From: Symbiodinium natans
Lineage: Eukaryota; Sar; Dinophyceae; Suessiales; Symbiodiniaceae
NCBI GenBank assembly: GCA_905221605.1
Contig: CAJNDS010002720.1
Location: forward strand, 98,501 to 162,500
Direction: 5' to 3'
Length of the DNA stretch: 64,000 nt
This document shows positions 21,902-31,925 of the stretch, piece after piece. Under the pieces are notes generated by a model, which saw nothing but the letters and a program-made list of their open reading frames with translations, was not told the DNA's origin and searched no databases. Each line of letters starts with the position of its first letter. Within the stretch, counting starts at the first letter, position 1. A program made the translations under genes and the position numbers.

Positions 21902-24900
21902 GATTGTTCAAGCAGATGACCTGGAGGCCTTCAAGGCTGCCATGGAGAAGGCCGACCCTTGTGGGCTCAGGGGTCTCGGGTTCCGTGAGAACTGTGTTGA
22001 ACCCTGCACCCTAATCCCTAAGTACCCCTATACCCTAAACCCTAAACCTTAAACCCTAAACCCTAAACCCTAAACCCTCGTACCTGGCAGAGATTTGGTT
22101 CCACGTGGTTCCAACTTCCCCTGGGGGGCTTGAGTCTTGGAATTCTTTTTTTGTTTGTCGTCTCCTTCCTCAATGATCCGCAAATCGCGGTCGTATTGGG
22201 TAGAAGCGGAGTGACCATACATACAAATAGATACACATAATGTCGTCCTGTATCGTGCTGATGTTTTAGATGTGTTTTTCAGGGAGCGGAGAGGGGGTAG
22301 GTTGGGCGTCCTTCCTAAACCCCATGCCCTACTAAACAGAGCAGGGGGTTGTCGAAATAGGAGACCCGAACTTAGCCCACCGAAATGGTAGGATTCCCGT
22401 ACAAGAGGGTTAGGGCTCCAAACCCTAAACCCTAAACCCTAAACCCTAAACCCTAAACCCTAAACCCTAAACCCTTAACCCTAAACCCTAAATCTTAAAC
22501 CCTAAACCCCAAACCCCAAACCCTAAACCCCAAACCCCAAACCCTAAACTTTAAACCCTAAACCCCCAAACATGCGAGCGCCGCAGGAGGGTGGCGACCT
22601 CATCTCGCGGCTGACGACGCGGAGGCCATGCCTCTTTGTTTGCCCTAAGCGCTAAACCCCAAACCCCAAACCCTAAACCCCAAACCCGAAACCCTAAACC
22701 CTAAATCCTAAACCCTAAACGCTAAACCCTCTTTTGGGTGCTTTGCGGGCCTCTGGGGGAACTTCAACCAAAAAACACTCTTACCCCAAAAGCTGAAGCC
22801 CGAAACCCTAAACCCTAAACCCGTAAGCCCTAAGCCCCAAACCCTTGGCTTGCTGGTTATCTCACGAGGCCCTTGACAAGCAAGGGAGGATCAGGTTCGG
22901 GCAGCCGTGAACCACTACATCCTACGCATCAGGATTCAGCCTAAACCCTCGCCTTAAACCCTAAACCCTGAGCCCTAAACACTAAACCCTAAACCCTAAA
23001 CACTAAACCCTCAACCCTCAACCCTAAACCCGGATTTCTTCTGATGTCAGGGTGTGAGGGTTGTAGAAGTAAACTTGAGGGCCTCCCTGGCACAATGAAA
23101 AGGCTTCCGGGAAGAGATCGTAAGCTGTGTGGCGGCGGAATGGAGGGGATCGCAGGTCAAGTCTTACTTAAAAAGTTTGGGATCTTTCGGGTTTAGGGTT
23201 TAGGGTTTAGGGCTAGGGTTTAGGGTTTAGGGCTTGGGTTTAGGTGGTTTAGGGTTGAAGATTCGGGGAAACCGACAGGAGGTCAGAAATTTGAATGTGG
23301 CAGGCATGCGGCTTTCCCACCGCCCCCCCCCCCCCCCCCCCCCCCCCCCGCCCCCCGGTAGAACAAGCCTCGGGAGCCAAGACTCAGGGTCCTGAAGCCC
23401 TAAACCCTAGGCCTAAACCCTAGCCCTAAACCCTAAACCCTAAACCCTAAACCCCAAACCCTAAACCCTTAACCCCGAAATAGGTACGAGACCTTCGAGT
23501 GGACGGCAATGCACTTCATCGCCGGCAACAACGCCGTGCGCATCTTCGACTGGATCCTGGGCGAGCCACCGCCGGCAGGGAGGAGTTAAGTCCCTGAACC
23601 CTAAACCCTAAACCCTAAACCCTAAACCCTAAACCCTAAACCCTAAACCCTAAACTCTAAACCCTAAACCCTAAACCCCAAACCCTAAAGCTAAACCCTG
23701 ACCCTCACACCTTAGCCAAAAAACTTCCACGGAGTAGGGGAGCTGAATCGTCCCAAGAGCCCGCGCTTTCCAAAGGAAGTTCCCGCAACTGTGGCGGGTG
23801 AGGATGACAAGGACCTGCGAAATGCGCCTCAGCCACCTTATTAATAGGGTTTAGGGTTTAGGGGTTAGGGTTTAGGGTTTAGGGTTTAGGGTTCAGGGTT
23901 TAATGTGGGAGCCTGAGTAATTAGAATAGGGTTTGGGGGGTTAGTATAGTACAATTACAAAGAGACCATAAGGGGATACTAGTAGTAATTAGTCCGACCC
24001 CTATATTCTCTCCCCCGTACAACCCCCCTTTGAGGCATTATATGGGGAACCTACTTACTAAGACCACGAAGCCATGCAAACGACATGTGTCGGGCACCTA
24101 AATTCTCTAAGTCCTCAAGCCTCGAACCCTCAAGCAGGAAGTGAATCCTAAGCCCTACAGACCCAAAACCCAAAACCCACCTAAAACCTTAAACGCTGTA
24201 AACCCTATAAGCCCAACCCCTACTTAGTACATACAATCCTGCCCCTTTAGTTCCCTGCACGGTGGCGTAAATGCTGGCATGCTCATCTGTTCCTGAAGGC
24301 CCGCTGTTACCCTGAACCCTACACATAAACCATGGAGTGTGCAGCTGCAGGCGCTCAGCGCTCACAGTACGCAAGGCATCATGAAGCATGTCACCTCCCA
24401 AAACTTTATAACCCCCTGCCGCTCGGGCTCTTGGACGTCTTCGTTCGTCCTCCGCGTTTCCCTGCCTTGTAGACATCCGCACCCACTGGGATGACAAGTA
24501 GGTGCCTGTCTTCCTTTCTTTAGGGCCTAGGTCCCCCAAACAATTTAAGAACAGACCCTTTCCATCCTTACGTTAACCTAGATCGTAAACCCTCTAAACC
24601 CTCCAAACACTCTAAACACTAAACACTTTAAACACTCTAAGCACTCTAAACGCTCTAAAACCTGTAAACCCTCTAAACCCTAAAGCCTAAACCCTAAACC
24701 CTAAACCCTAAACCCTAAACCGTGAGGCCTACATGAAGCTGCTGACGGCCAAGTCGGCGGACAGCGAGATCCCCCTGCATCTCGCGGCCCAGGAGGGTCA
24801 CGTGGAGATCATTGAGCCTCGGCTGACATGGAGAAAGGGGGGGGAAGAGGGGAGGGAGGGGCGAGGCTCTCGGGTTTAGGGTTTAGGGTTGGATTTGTTT

Positions 24901-27900
24901 TTGGGTGTGAGGAGTCTCCAAAGATCATGAGTTGGCGTTGAGGGGGTGTAGGTTTTAGGGTCACTTACAAGCGCTAAACCCTCTTTTGAGAAGACCCCAG
25001 GGCAACCGAGACCCAAGCAACGGGTCCTGGGCCCCCCCCCTGCTTTAGCCCGCGTTTCCTCGCAAGGAGAATGAGCCAAAACCCTAAGCTATAAACCCTA
25101 AATACCACTTCTGAGCCTCCAAAGGGTTGAGTTGTTTAGGGTTTACATAGGAGAAGCTCTTGTCGGTCATGGACGACAAGTTCCCCGACCAGATCGGGCG
25201 GATACAGTGCGGCAGCAAGAACTCGGATGGCTCCTCGGCTTGACATCTCAGGGTTCATATACGCCCTAAACCTTAAACCCAAAGCCCTAAACCCTAAACC
25301 CTAAACCCTAAACCCTAAACCCTAAACCCAAAGCCCTTATGTTCGTAGCAAGACCGGGCAAATTACACTGTATGAACACCCTTGCAGAAGGTGTAGAGGC
25401 CCTTGGCGGCCAGAGAAAAAAGGGATCCCTGTTTGGGGTCTAGTTTTGAGTTGTAGAAAACCAAGAACGGCGAAACCTCCAAGCTTAGATGTTTAGTAGC
25501 CAGGCTTGGAAACCATACCACCTAAACTTCAAGACAGTCCGACAAGATCTGGCTAAGGCTAGACCTTAGACCTCATGAAGCACTCTCAAGCCCACTCGAA
25601 GCCCTAACTCTAAACCCGAAACTCTAAACCCGAAACCTTTACCCCAAGCCCTGAGCATCCGAAAGTAGCCCCAAACCCTACTAAACACCCTATGAACCCA
25701 AGCCCAAGGTACAACAATCCCTGGTAACCCCCTAAACCCTAAACCCTAAACCCTAAACCCTAAACCCTAAACCCTAAACCCTAAACCCTAAACCCTAAAC
25801 CCTAAACCCTAAACCCTAAACCCTAAACCCTAAACCCTAAACCCTAAACCCTAAACCCTAAACCCTACCTAAACCCTAAACCCTAAACCCTAAACCCTAA
25901 ACCCTAAACCCTAAACCCTAAACCCTAAACCCTAAACCCTAAACCCTAAACCCTAAACCCTAAACCCTAAACCCTAAACCCTACCCGGTCTGTAAAGGCA
26001 GCACGCCGTTACTGGTGGCTGTGGAGCACGTCGGGGGCAAGAGCACTGACCGGGCAGCTTGGGGCAAGGAGTCGGCTGGTGGGCTAACCTCGAAACTCCA
26101 GCATCCCTGAATTAGGGTTTAGGGTTTAGGGTTTAGGGTTTAGGGTTTAGGGTTTAGGGTGTCTTGGAGTGTCTTGAAGAGTAGTGGGCTCTCTGTGAAG
26201 GGTGTGGCGCGCTTGTGGGGCTTTACAGGTTTTTTTGTAGGGTTGCTTGGGGGTTTATTCCAAGGCTGAGATGGGGTCTGGGTCCCTGGGATGTGCTTTC
26301 GGATTTTTGTTGTTTAGGGGTTGAGGGTTGAGGGTTGGTTGTGCTAGGCATCCTGGTTTGACAGGTTTTCACTGGGTTTACAACCGGTTTTGTGGGAAGC
26401 AACTTGGGATGTTCCCCCTTATTCTTAATCGGGGTTATAATAGGGGCTACTATCATCCCTATTCAGGCCTGTTAGTATAGGGGGAACATCCCAAGAAACA
26501 ACCATCGGGCCTTGTCTGGCGCTTGCTGGGTCTTCGTGGGGCTTTCCGAGCCATATCGGGGCAGCGGCTGGATCGGAGTGATTGGAGTACCTTTTGAAGA
26601 GGCTTCGGTAGGCACCATAAATTTTCGGAAGCCGCTTTGATTTTTTTGGGCCGAAAGACTATACTCTGCAAGGTTGCCGGGCTGCTGTGAGCCTGGATTT
26701 CGGCTTAGGGTGTAGGGTTTTTTTAGGGTTTAAGGTTTAGGGTTTAGGGTTTATTTAGGGTTTAGGTTTAGGGTTTTCGGGTTTTTGGGTGTTTGGGGTT
26801 TAAGGATTTTAGGCTTTTAGGCTTTCAGGCTTTAGAGTTTAGGGGCTTGTGGTCTAGGGTTCATGGCAACGCAGCAAGGTGGAGAAGGTCTTGGACCTCC
26901 TCATCGTCAAGGGCGTCAGCAACGTCGCCTTGAAAGACTCGTCAGGACTTTCAAAAAGCCCTGAACCCCAAACCCTAAACCCGAAACCATAAATCCAAAA
27001 CCCTCAAACCCTTCACCCTAAGCCCTCAACCCTCAAAACCCCACACCCGAAGTCTGAGACGCTCAGGGTCAGAGTGGAAACCTCGGCCGGTTGGGGGCAG
27101 GTCTTTGAGTGTGCAGGGCCCTTCAAGGAAGAGGGGTCTCAGGCAAAGAGTGAGAACCCAAAGGGTCCGTGTAGCGATGTAGCGTGTAGTAGCTCGAGGG
27201 CCCAAGAATTTTTGGGTACATGGACCGTTTCGCCCTACTACCCCCCCTCTATACCAACCCCCCTAAGTTCTCCCCCTAATTGAGGCTATTTAGGGATAAG
27301 CCGAATTAAGGCTATTTAAGCGGGGAACCTAGGGTGGGTAGTATTGAGGGGAGTAGTAGGGGAACCCATGATTTAGGGTAAGCAACCCGACGCTTCCTGT
27401 GATTAGACCCCATTCCCTTCAAACCCAACAAGTCATCAGGTCCTTGGCGAGTGATTAATCTGCAAGCCTATTGTGAACCCGGCAACCCCAAAACCTCATT
27501 TAGGGTTGCTTTCAATGTTTACGGCGACTTTGGAGAACCTTGTTTCAATTTTATTCAATCACAAACAGTACCTGTCTGCGCATCTGAATTAGAACCTGCT
27601 CCCTAATCCTTCGACCCCTAAACCCCCTAAACCCCTTAAACCCCAAATCCCACCAATCCTTTAAGACGTTACCTTAAACCCTAAACCAAAAACACTAAAC
27701 CCTAAACCCCCCAAAACCCCCCCAAACCCTAAAACGAAAAAACTAAACCTCTGAACCCTATACCAAAACCCTAAACCCTAAACCCCTGAACCCTAAACCC
27801 CTAAACCCCTAAACCCTCAACCCCCAAACCCCTAAACCCCCCATACCCCCCCCCCCCCCCCCCCCCCCCCATCCCCCAACCCTAACTCCAAGCAAGTTCC

Positions 27901-28674
27901 AGGAATGGATGTCTGGTCCACTGCGAAGCTTATGACCAACCGAGGAGGGGACAGCTCGGATTTGGGGTTTAGGGTTTCGTGCCTAGGGTTTAAGGTTTAG
28001 GGCTTGGTGCTGGGGGCGTCATTTTTTTTCTTACATTTCAGTTGTTGTTCCGTACCTTCCTTAGAGGTTAGGGCACCAAACAAGGCCCAGAATTTCGACC
28101 CCCCCCCCCCCCCCCCCCTTGCTCCCTGCCGTTTTTGAGTTGAGGTCATTTGGGGGTGTACGGTTTACGATATGACGGGACCCTTAGTATAGACCCCCAA
28201 ATAGTAGGATCCCCTGATCATAAGGACCCCGACAAGGTACCCCCAATTTGGGGGCTGTTTAGGGCTCACCGAGGTGTGTACGCGCTAAGAGCTCCCCAAG
28301 CATGAGCCCATCTTCAAGGCATGTTTAGGTTTTCGGGCTTAGGGTTTAGGGTTATGACGCCACCTTCGCTGGAATTCGGAAGCCTTCAGCCTCAGCTCCT
28401 CAGCTCCTCAGCTTCTTGTCTCGAGTTTCGCCTGAGGCTCTTCGAGGTTAGGCTTTGCCCTCCTTTCCCTGTTCTTTGTCGTAGTTGGGTAACATTTTAC
28501 ATTTTTAAGGGCACTTAAACCCAATAAGGAATATAATTTTAAAATTTAATACTATCCCAACCATGAACTAGTGTTCGCGAAGCCCTTTACACCGTAAAGG
28601 CCTCCCGAAGATCCGCGGGAGGCAAAGAGATCGAAGACCTTCTCAACGCCGCGCAGCGGCGGCGAGGGTCCTGA
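21902..28674 (+). CDS. Ankyrin-repeat protein gene, multi-exon
   Basis: Plus-strand islands join in frame into ankyrin-type sequence. The exons I infer are 21902-about 22000 (IVQADDLEAFKAAMEKAD), perhaps 22587-22630, 23484-23562 (TAMHFIAGNNAVRIFDWILG), 23776-23823, 24727-24813 (EIPLHLAAQEGHVEII), 25151-25229, 25998-about 26038 (GSTPLLVAVEH), 26879-26945 (VLDLLIVKGVSNVALKDSS), 27903-about 27960 and about 28572-28674 (GKEIEDLLNAAQRRRGS, then TGA 28672-28674). Phases match at each resolved join. One example is GATG (GC donor) to GCAGC, restoring DGSTPL; another is TCAG (GA donor) to GAATG. TPLLVA, LHLAAQEGH and VLDLLI are ankyrin signatures; such repeats mediate protein-protein contacts. The introns are telomere-like arrays. 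The first and last borders and a possible extra exon near 22,090 or 23,120 are unsettled. I cannot tell gene from recent pseudogene, though no exon has an internal stop. Confidence 0.7.
22030..23480. repeat. Telomere-like intron sequence of ankyrin gene
   Basis: CCCTAAA arrays (22,030-22,078; 22,419-22,570 with TTAAACC variants; 22,640-22,725; 22,940-23,030), a TTTAGGG patch (23,190-23,240) and a C-run of about 30 (23,320-23,350). The unique island at 23,100-23,175 is open (EEIVSCVAAEWRGSQV) and could be another exon. Confidence 0.75.
23824..24720. other. Intron-like stretch with unique 24.0-24.6 kb part
   Basis: A short TTTAGGG array (23,845-23,905) is followed by AT-richer, MITE-like sequence (23,925-24,062) and a unique stretch to 24,580. 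The stretch opens for 116 codons on the minus strand but has no recognisable domain. CACTCTAAA and CCCTAAA units (24,590-24,720) precede the next ankyrin exon. Confidence 0.55.
25731..25984. repeat. Longest CCCTAAA array (about 36 units)
   Basis: An almost pure CCCTAAA tract with one irregular unit (CCCTACCTAAA near 25,865). It ends 13 bp before the AG that precedes the GSTPLLVAVE ankyrin exon, so a telomere-like array forms nearly the whole 3' part of that intron. Confidence 0.95.
26403..26495. mobile_element. MITE, TTCCCCC family, copy with best ends
   Basis: A perfect 17-bp terminal inverted repeat: CTTGGGATGTTCCCCCT on the left and its complement ending in CCCAAG on the right, 93 bp in total. 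It lies inside an ankyrin-gene intron. The family is shared with 3824-3914, 20081-20394 and 28841-28893. Confidence 0.75.
26946..27902. other. Ankyrin-gene intron, mixed unique and repeats
   Basis: CCCTAAA-derived patches near 26,965-27,050 and 27,610-27,830. Also an AT/GC-mixed, MITE-like stretch at 27,228-27,370 (inverted CCCTACTACCCCC and GGGGAGTAGTAGGGG) and a C-run of about 30 (27,847-27,870) just before the exon at 27,903. No separate gene supported. Confidence 0.55.
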
Positions 28675-28840
28675 GACGAGGGGCGGAAGCTGATTTAGGC
28701 TTTTAGGATTTGAGGTTTAGGGTTTCGGGTTTCGGGTTTAGGATTTAGGGTTTAGGGTTTCGGGTTTAGGGTTTAGGGTTTAGAGACCTTCGTTGCTGCT
28801 GCACCGTGCAAAAAATCGCCCGCTGCATGGGCTGACCCAA

Positions 28841-28893
28841 TAACTTGGGATATTATCCCCATTAAGGACTGTTGGCACAAGGGGGAACATCCC
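28841..28893. mobile_element. MITE fragment, TTCCCCC family
   Basis: The sequence ACTTGGGATATTATCCCC...GGGGGAACATCCC keeps the right end of the TTCCCCC family, but the left half is shortened. It lies just downstream of the last ankyrin exon and abuts a CCCTAAA array. Confidence 0.5.
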
Positions 28894-30000
28894 TAAACCC
28901 TAAACCCCAAACCCCAAACCCTAAACCCTAAACCCTAAACCCTAAACCCTGAACCCTAAACCCTAAACCCTAAACCCTGAACCCTTGAAGTGTCTCGCTC
29001 TCAGGGTTCTCCATCCCTCCACCACCCCTCAGCTGTCACCTCCCCTTCCCCTTCCCCCTCCCAATAAACCCTAAAGCCCTACACCCTACACCCGAGCCCC
29101 AAACCCTAGACCCTACACCCTACACCCTACACCCCTAAACCCCTAAACCCCTAAACCCCTAAACCCCTAAACCCCTAAAGCCCTAAAGCCCTAAAGCCCT
29201 AAAGCCCTAAAGCCCTAAAGCCCTAAACCCCTAAACCCCTAAACCCCTAAACCCCTAAACCCCTAAACCCCTAAACCCCTAAACCCCTAAAGCCCTAAAG
29301 CCCTAAACCCCTAAACCCCCTAAACCCCTAACCCCTAAAGGCCCTAAAGCTCGCTACAGGCCCTACACCCCTAAACGCCTAAAGCCCGTAAAGCCCTAAA
29401 GCCCTAAAGCCCTAAAGCCCTAAAGCCTAAACCCCCTAAACCCCTAAACCCCTAAACCCCTAAAGCCCTAACGCCCTAAAGCCCTAAGCCCTAAAGCCCT
29501 ACAGCCCAAACCAAACCCCTAACCCCGCTAAAACCCCTAAACCCCAAACCCCTAAACCCCTAAAGCCCTAAACCCCTAAACCCCTAAACCCCTAAACCCC
29601 TAAACCCCTAAACCCCTAAACCCCTAACCCCCTAAACCCCTAAACCCCTAAACCCCTAAACCCTAAACTCTCTCTCCTTTCCCTCTCCCTCTGTGCATTC
29701 TTTATCTGCTTGCTTGCACTTGTGTAGGCTAGTTATGCAAGTGCTTCCTCTTGTCTCCCCTATCCAAAGAGCCCTGTACAGCCCGCCAAAACCCCCCAAA
29801 AGCCAGAAAAGCCCCAAAAAGCCCCGAAAAGCCCCAAAAGCCCCCCCAAAAGCCCTAAACCCGTAACGCACCCGAAATGCCACCTCAAAAGCCCTCCAAA
29901 CCTCTTGAAGCCCGCCTTGGTAGCCTGAGAGGCACCCAAGCCCTAAATGCTTGCCAGGCTGGCCCCGTCATTGACGGAAGGTCTGGAGCTCTGGAGCGTT
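28894..30000. repeat. CCCTAAA and CCCCTAAA/CCCTAAAG 8-mer arrays
   Basis: CCCTAAA (28,905-28,985), then a long 8-mer array alternating CCCCTAAA and GCCCTAAA (29,100-29,670). The part at 29,690-29,880 is unique with AAAAGCCCC repeats. The island at 29,980-30,000 (after TTGCCAG) may be an exon fragment. Confidence 0.8.
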
Positions 30001-31500
30001 TAAGGCTTAGGGCTCGCCCTCAACCCTAAATCCTAAACCTAGAAATTTACACCTTAAAACCCTAAACACTAGGAAGCCCTGAATGCCCTCAACTCCCAAC
30101 CCCGGAAGCTTGCGCCCTCCACTCCCTTAACGCCAGCCTTATGACCTCTCCCATCTATCGGATGGAGGGAGATTCTCAGTTCGCTAAGTTATCGTGTTCT
30201 GCTGTGTTGCCTGAGTACAATGGAGTCGTAGTAGTTCCTAAGCCCTAAACCAACAACCCCAAACCCTTAACCCACAACGGACAGTTTAGACGGCTGCGCA
30301 CTTGCGACGTGATGCGATGCCTCAAAAGATTACGCGTGTTCCTAGTAGGGAAATCAGGTGCGAGGTGTTCCGGAATCTAGTTCGCACTGTTAACAGAGGT
30401 TTGGCCACTGCCACAAATGCAGGTTCGTCTGCAGCAACGCAAGGCAGAGCAGTATACTCGCTAAACAGGCGCCCTCGAAGGCGATGGCCCACTTCGCCCG
30501 GCAAAGCGGAGCCGGCTTGCTTCCTTAAACCCTGCACCAGATTGTTTTGAGAGGGTTCAGGGTCTGGGGTTAAGGGGATAGGGTTGAGGGTTTAGGGTTT
30601 AGGGTTTAGGGGTATGGGGTGGCAGTCTGTGCAAGGGGGCAACGCAGGGGCAAAGGGTCTTAAGAACCACGGGGTGTAGGAGTTTAGGGTTTGGGGCTAT
30701 GACCTTTGTCTGTGGTGGTTCCGTGCGAGAGGGGGTTGGCTGGCTTATGGGTGGATGATCTTTATGTTTCTATATGAGCAAATCTCTAAACTAGGTTCCC
30801 GTTCTACGTACGGCACCCTTCTGCAAAGGAGCCCCCGAAAACGAACCCGAATTAGATTGACCTCAGTTTGAAATGTTGGAGCTTCTGGCCGTTGCCCTGC
30901 CAGCTGCCCCGAAGTCCTAAACCCTACAACAACCCAGAAGTACGGGCTTTAGGGTTCAGGGTTTAGGGTGTAGGGTTAGGGTACATCCACCGGCTCTTGG
31001 TAGGGAACTAGGGGGAAGTAGGTACATCGCATGGGTTCTCTTAATCGATCCCTTGGTTCAGAGTTCTCAAATGCCCCACTCAGAGCCAGCAAGAAAGCCC
31101 GAGAGACTTGCTTCTCGCGAACCCTAAACCCTGAACCCTGAACCCTAAACCCTGAACCCTGAACCCTAAACCCTAAACCCTAAACCCTAAACCCTCATTG
31201 TTGGTGTTTGGTGTTGTGGGGTTGAGGGCCCCAAGGGCCCTCTGTGTTCCTTTATAGGCATGGCATACCACAACTTCGCCCAAAGCCTCAAATCCTAACC
31301 CGTATTCCTCTGTTGCCCTCCCCACTCAATCCTGCTCGGCACGCAGAGGTCTGTGCAAAACAGGCTGGCTGCACAAAACAAAACCCTACCCACCCCAAAC
31401 ATCCCCAAACCCAGGTCTTTCGGGCCCAAGCCGGTAAGGAGCAAGAGTTGAGGGTCTAGTCGTTAAAGCCCGTCTTCTGAAGCCTTATGTCCTAAACCCT
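30001..31500. other. Mostly unique sequence with two open frames
   Basis: Fewer arrays than elsewhere (TTTAGGG near 30,590; CCCTAAA/CCCTGAA at 31,115-31,195). Around 30,302-30,550 both strands stay open (plus: MRRDAMPQKITRVPSREIRC). Neither translation resembles a known family, so this is at best a candidate 5' exon. A MITE-like end (CTCTTGGTAGGGAACTAGG) occurs near 30,990. Confidence 0.4.
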
Positions 31501-31925
31501 CGTAGTATACAATTTTCATATATACACATATAGATACATACCCTTAAGCCTAAACCCTAAACCCCAAACCCTAATCCCTAAGCCTACACCCTAAACCCTA
31601 TATGCATATGTCATAAATAATTTTCTGCTGTAGGTCCCTAAACCCAAAACCCTAAGCCCTCAACTGTAAACCCTATATGTATACATCATCAAAATATGCT
31701 TCTGGTGCAGGTCCCTAAACCCTAGCCATAAACCCCAAACGCGAAACCCCTAGCCCTAAACCCTAAACCCTAAACCCGAAACCCGAAACCCTAAACCCTA
31801 AACCCTAAACCCTAAACCCTAAACACTAAACCCTAAACCCTAAACCCTATATATATATATATATGCTCCGTATATATATATATATATATACATACATATA
31901 TCATAAACATATTCTCTGGTGTAGG
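31500..31925. repeat. Three tandem intron-end-like AT-rich units
   Basis: The block CCTATATG(C/T)ATA...CAT(C/A)A...TTCT(G)CTG(G)TG(T)AGGT occurs near 31,595-31,640, 31,668-31,715 and 31,848-31,925. Each copy ends in TGTAGGT or TGCAGGT, like an intron 3' end, and is separated by CCCTAAA units. (TA)n runs stand at 31,847-31,890. The last copy directly precedes an exon-like island at 31,925. Confidence 0.6.

Noticed and set aside
24189-24539. 116-codon minus-strand frame
   Set aside because: No recognisable domain, ends in repeat-derived sequence, and lies in an inferred intron; not enough to call a gene.
3213-30000. CRISPR-like appearance of repeats separated by unique spacers
   Set aside because: The repeats are simple 7-9-mer arrays of variable length, the spacers vary from 50 to over 500 bp and no cas genes are present.
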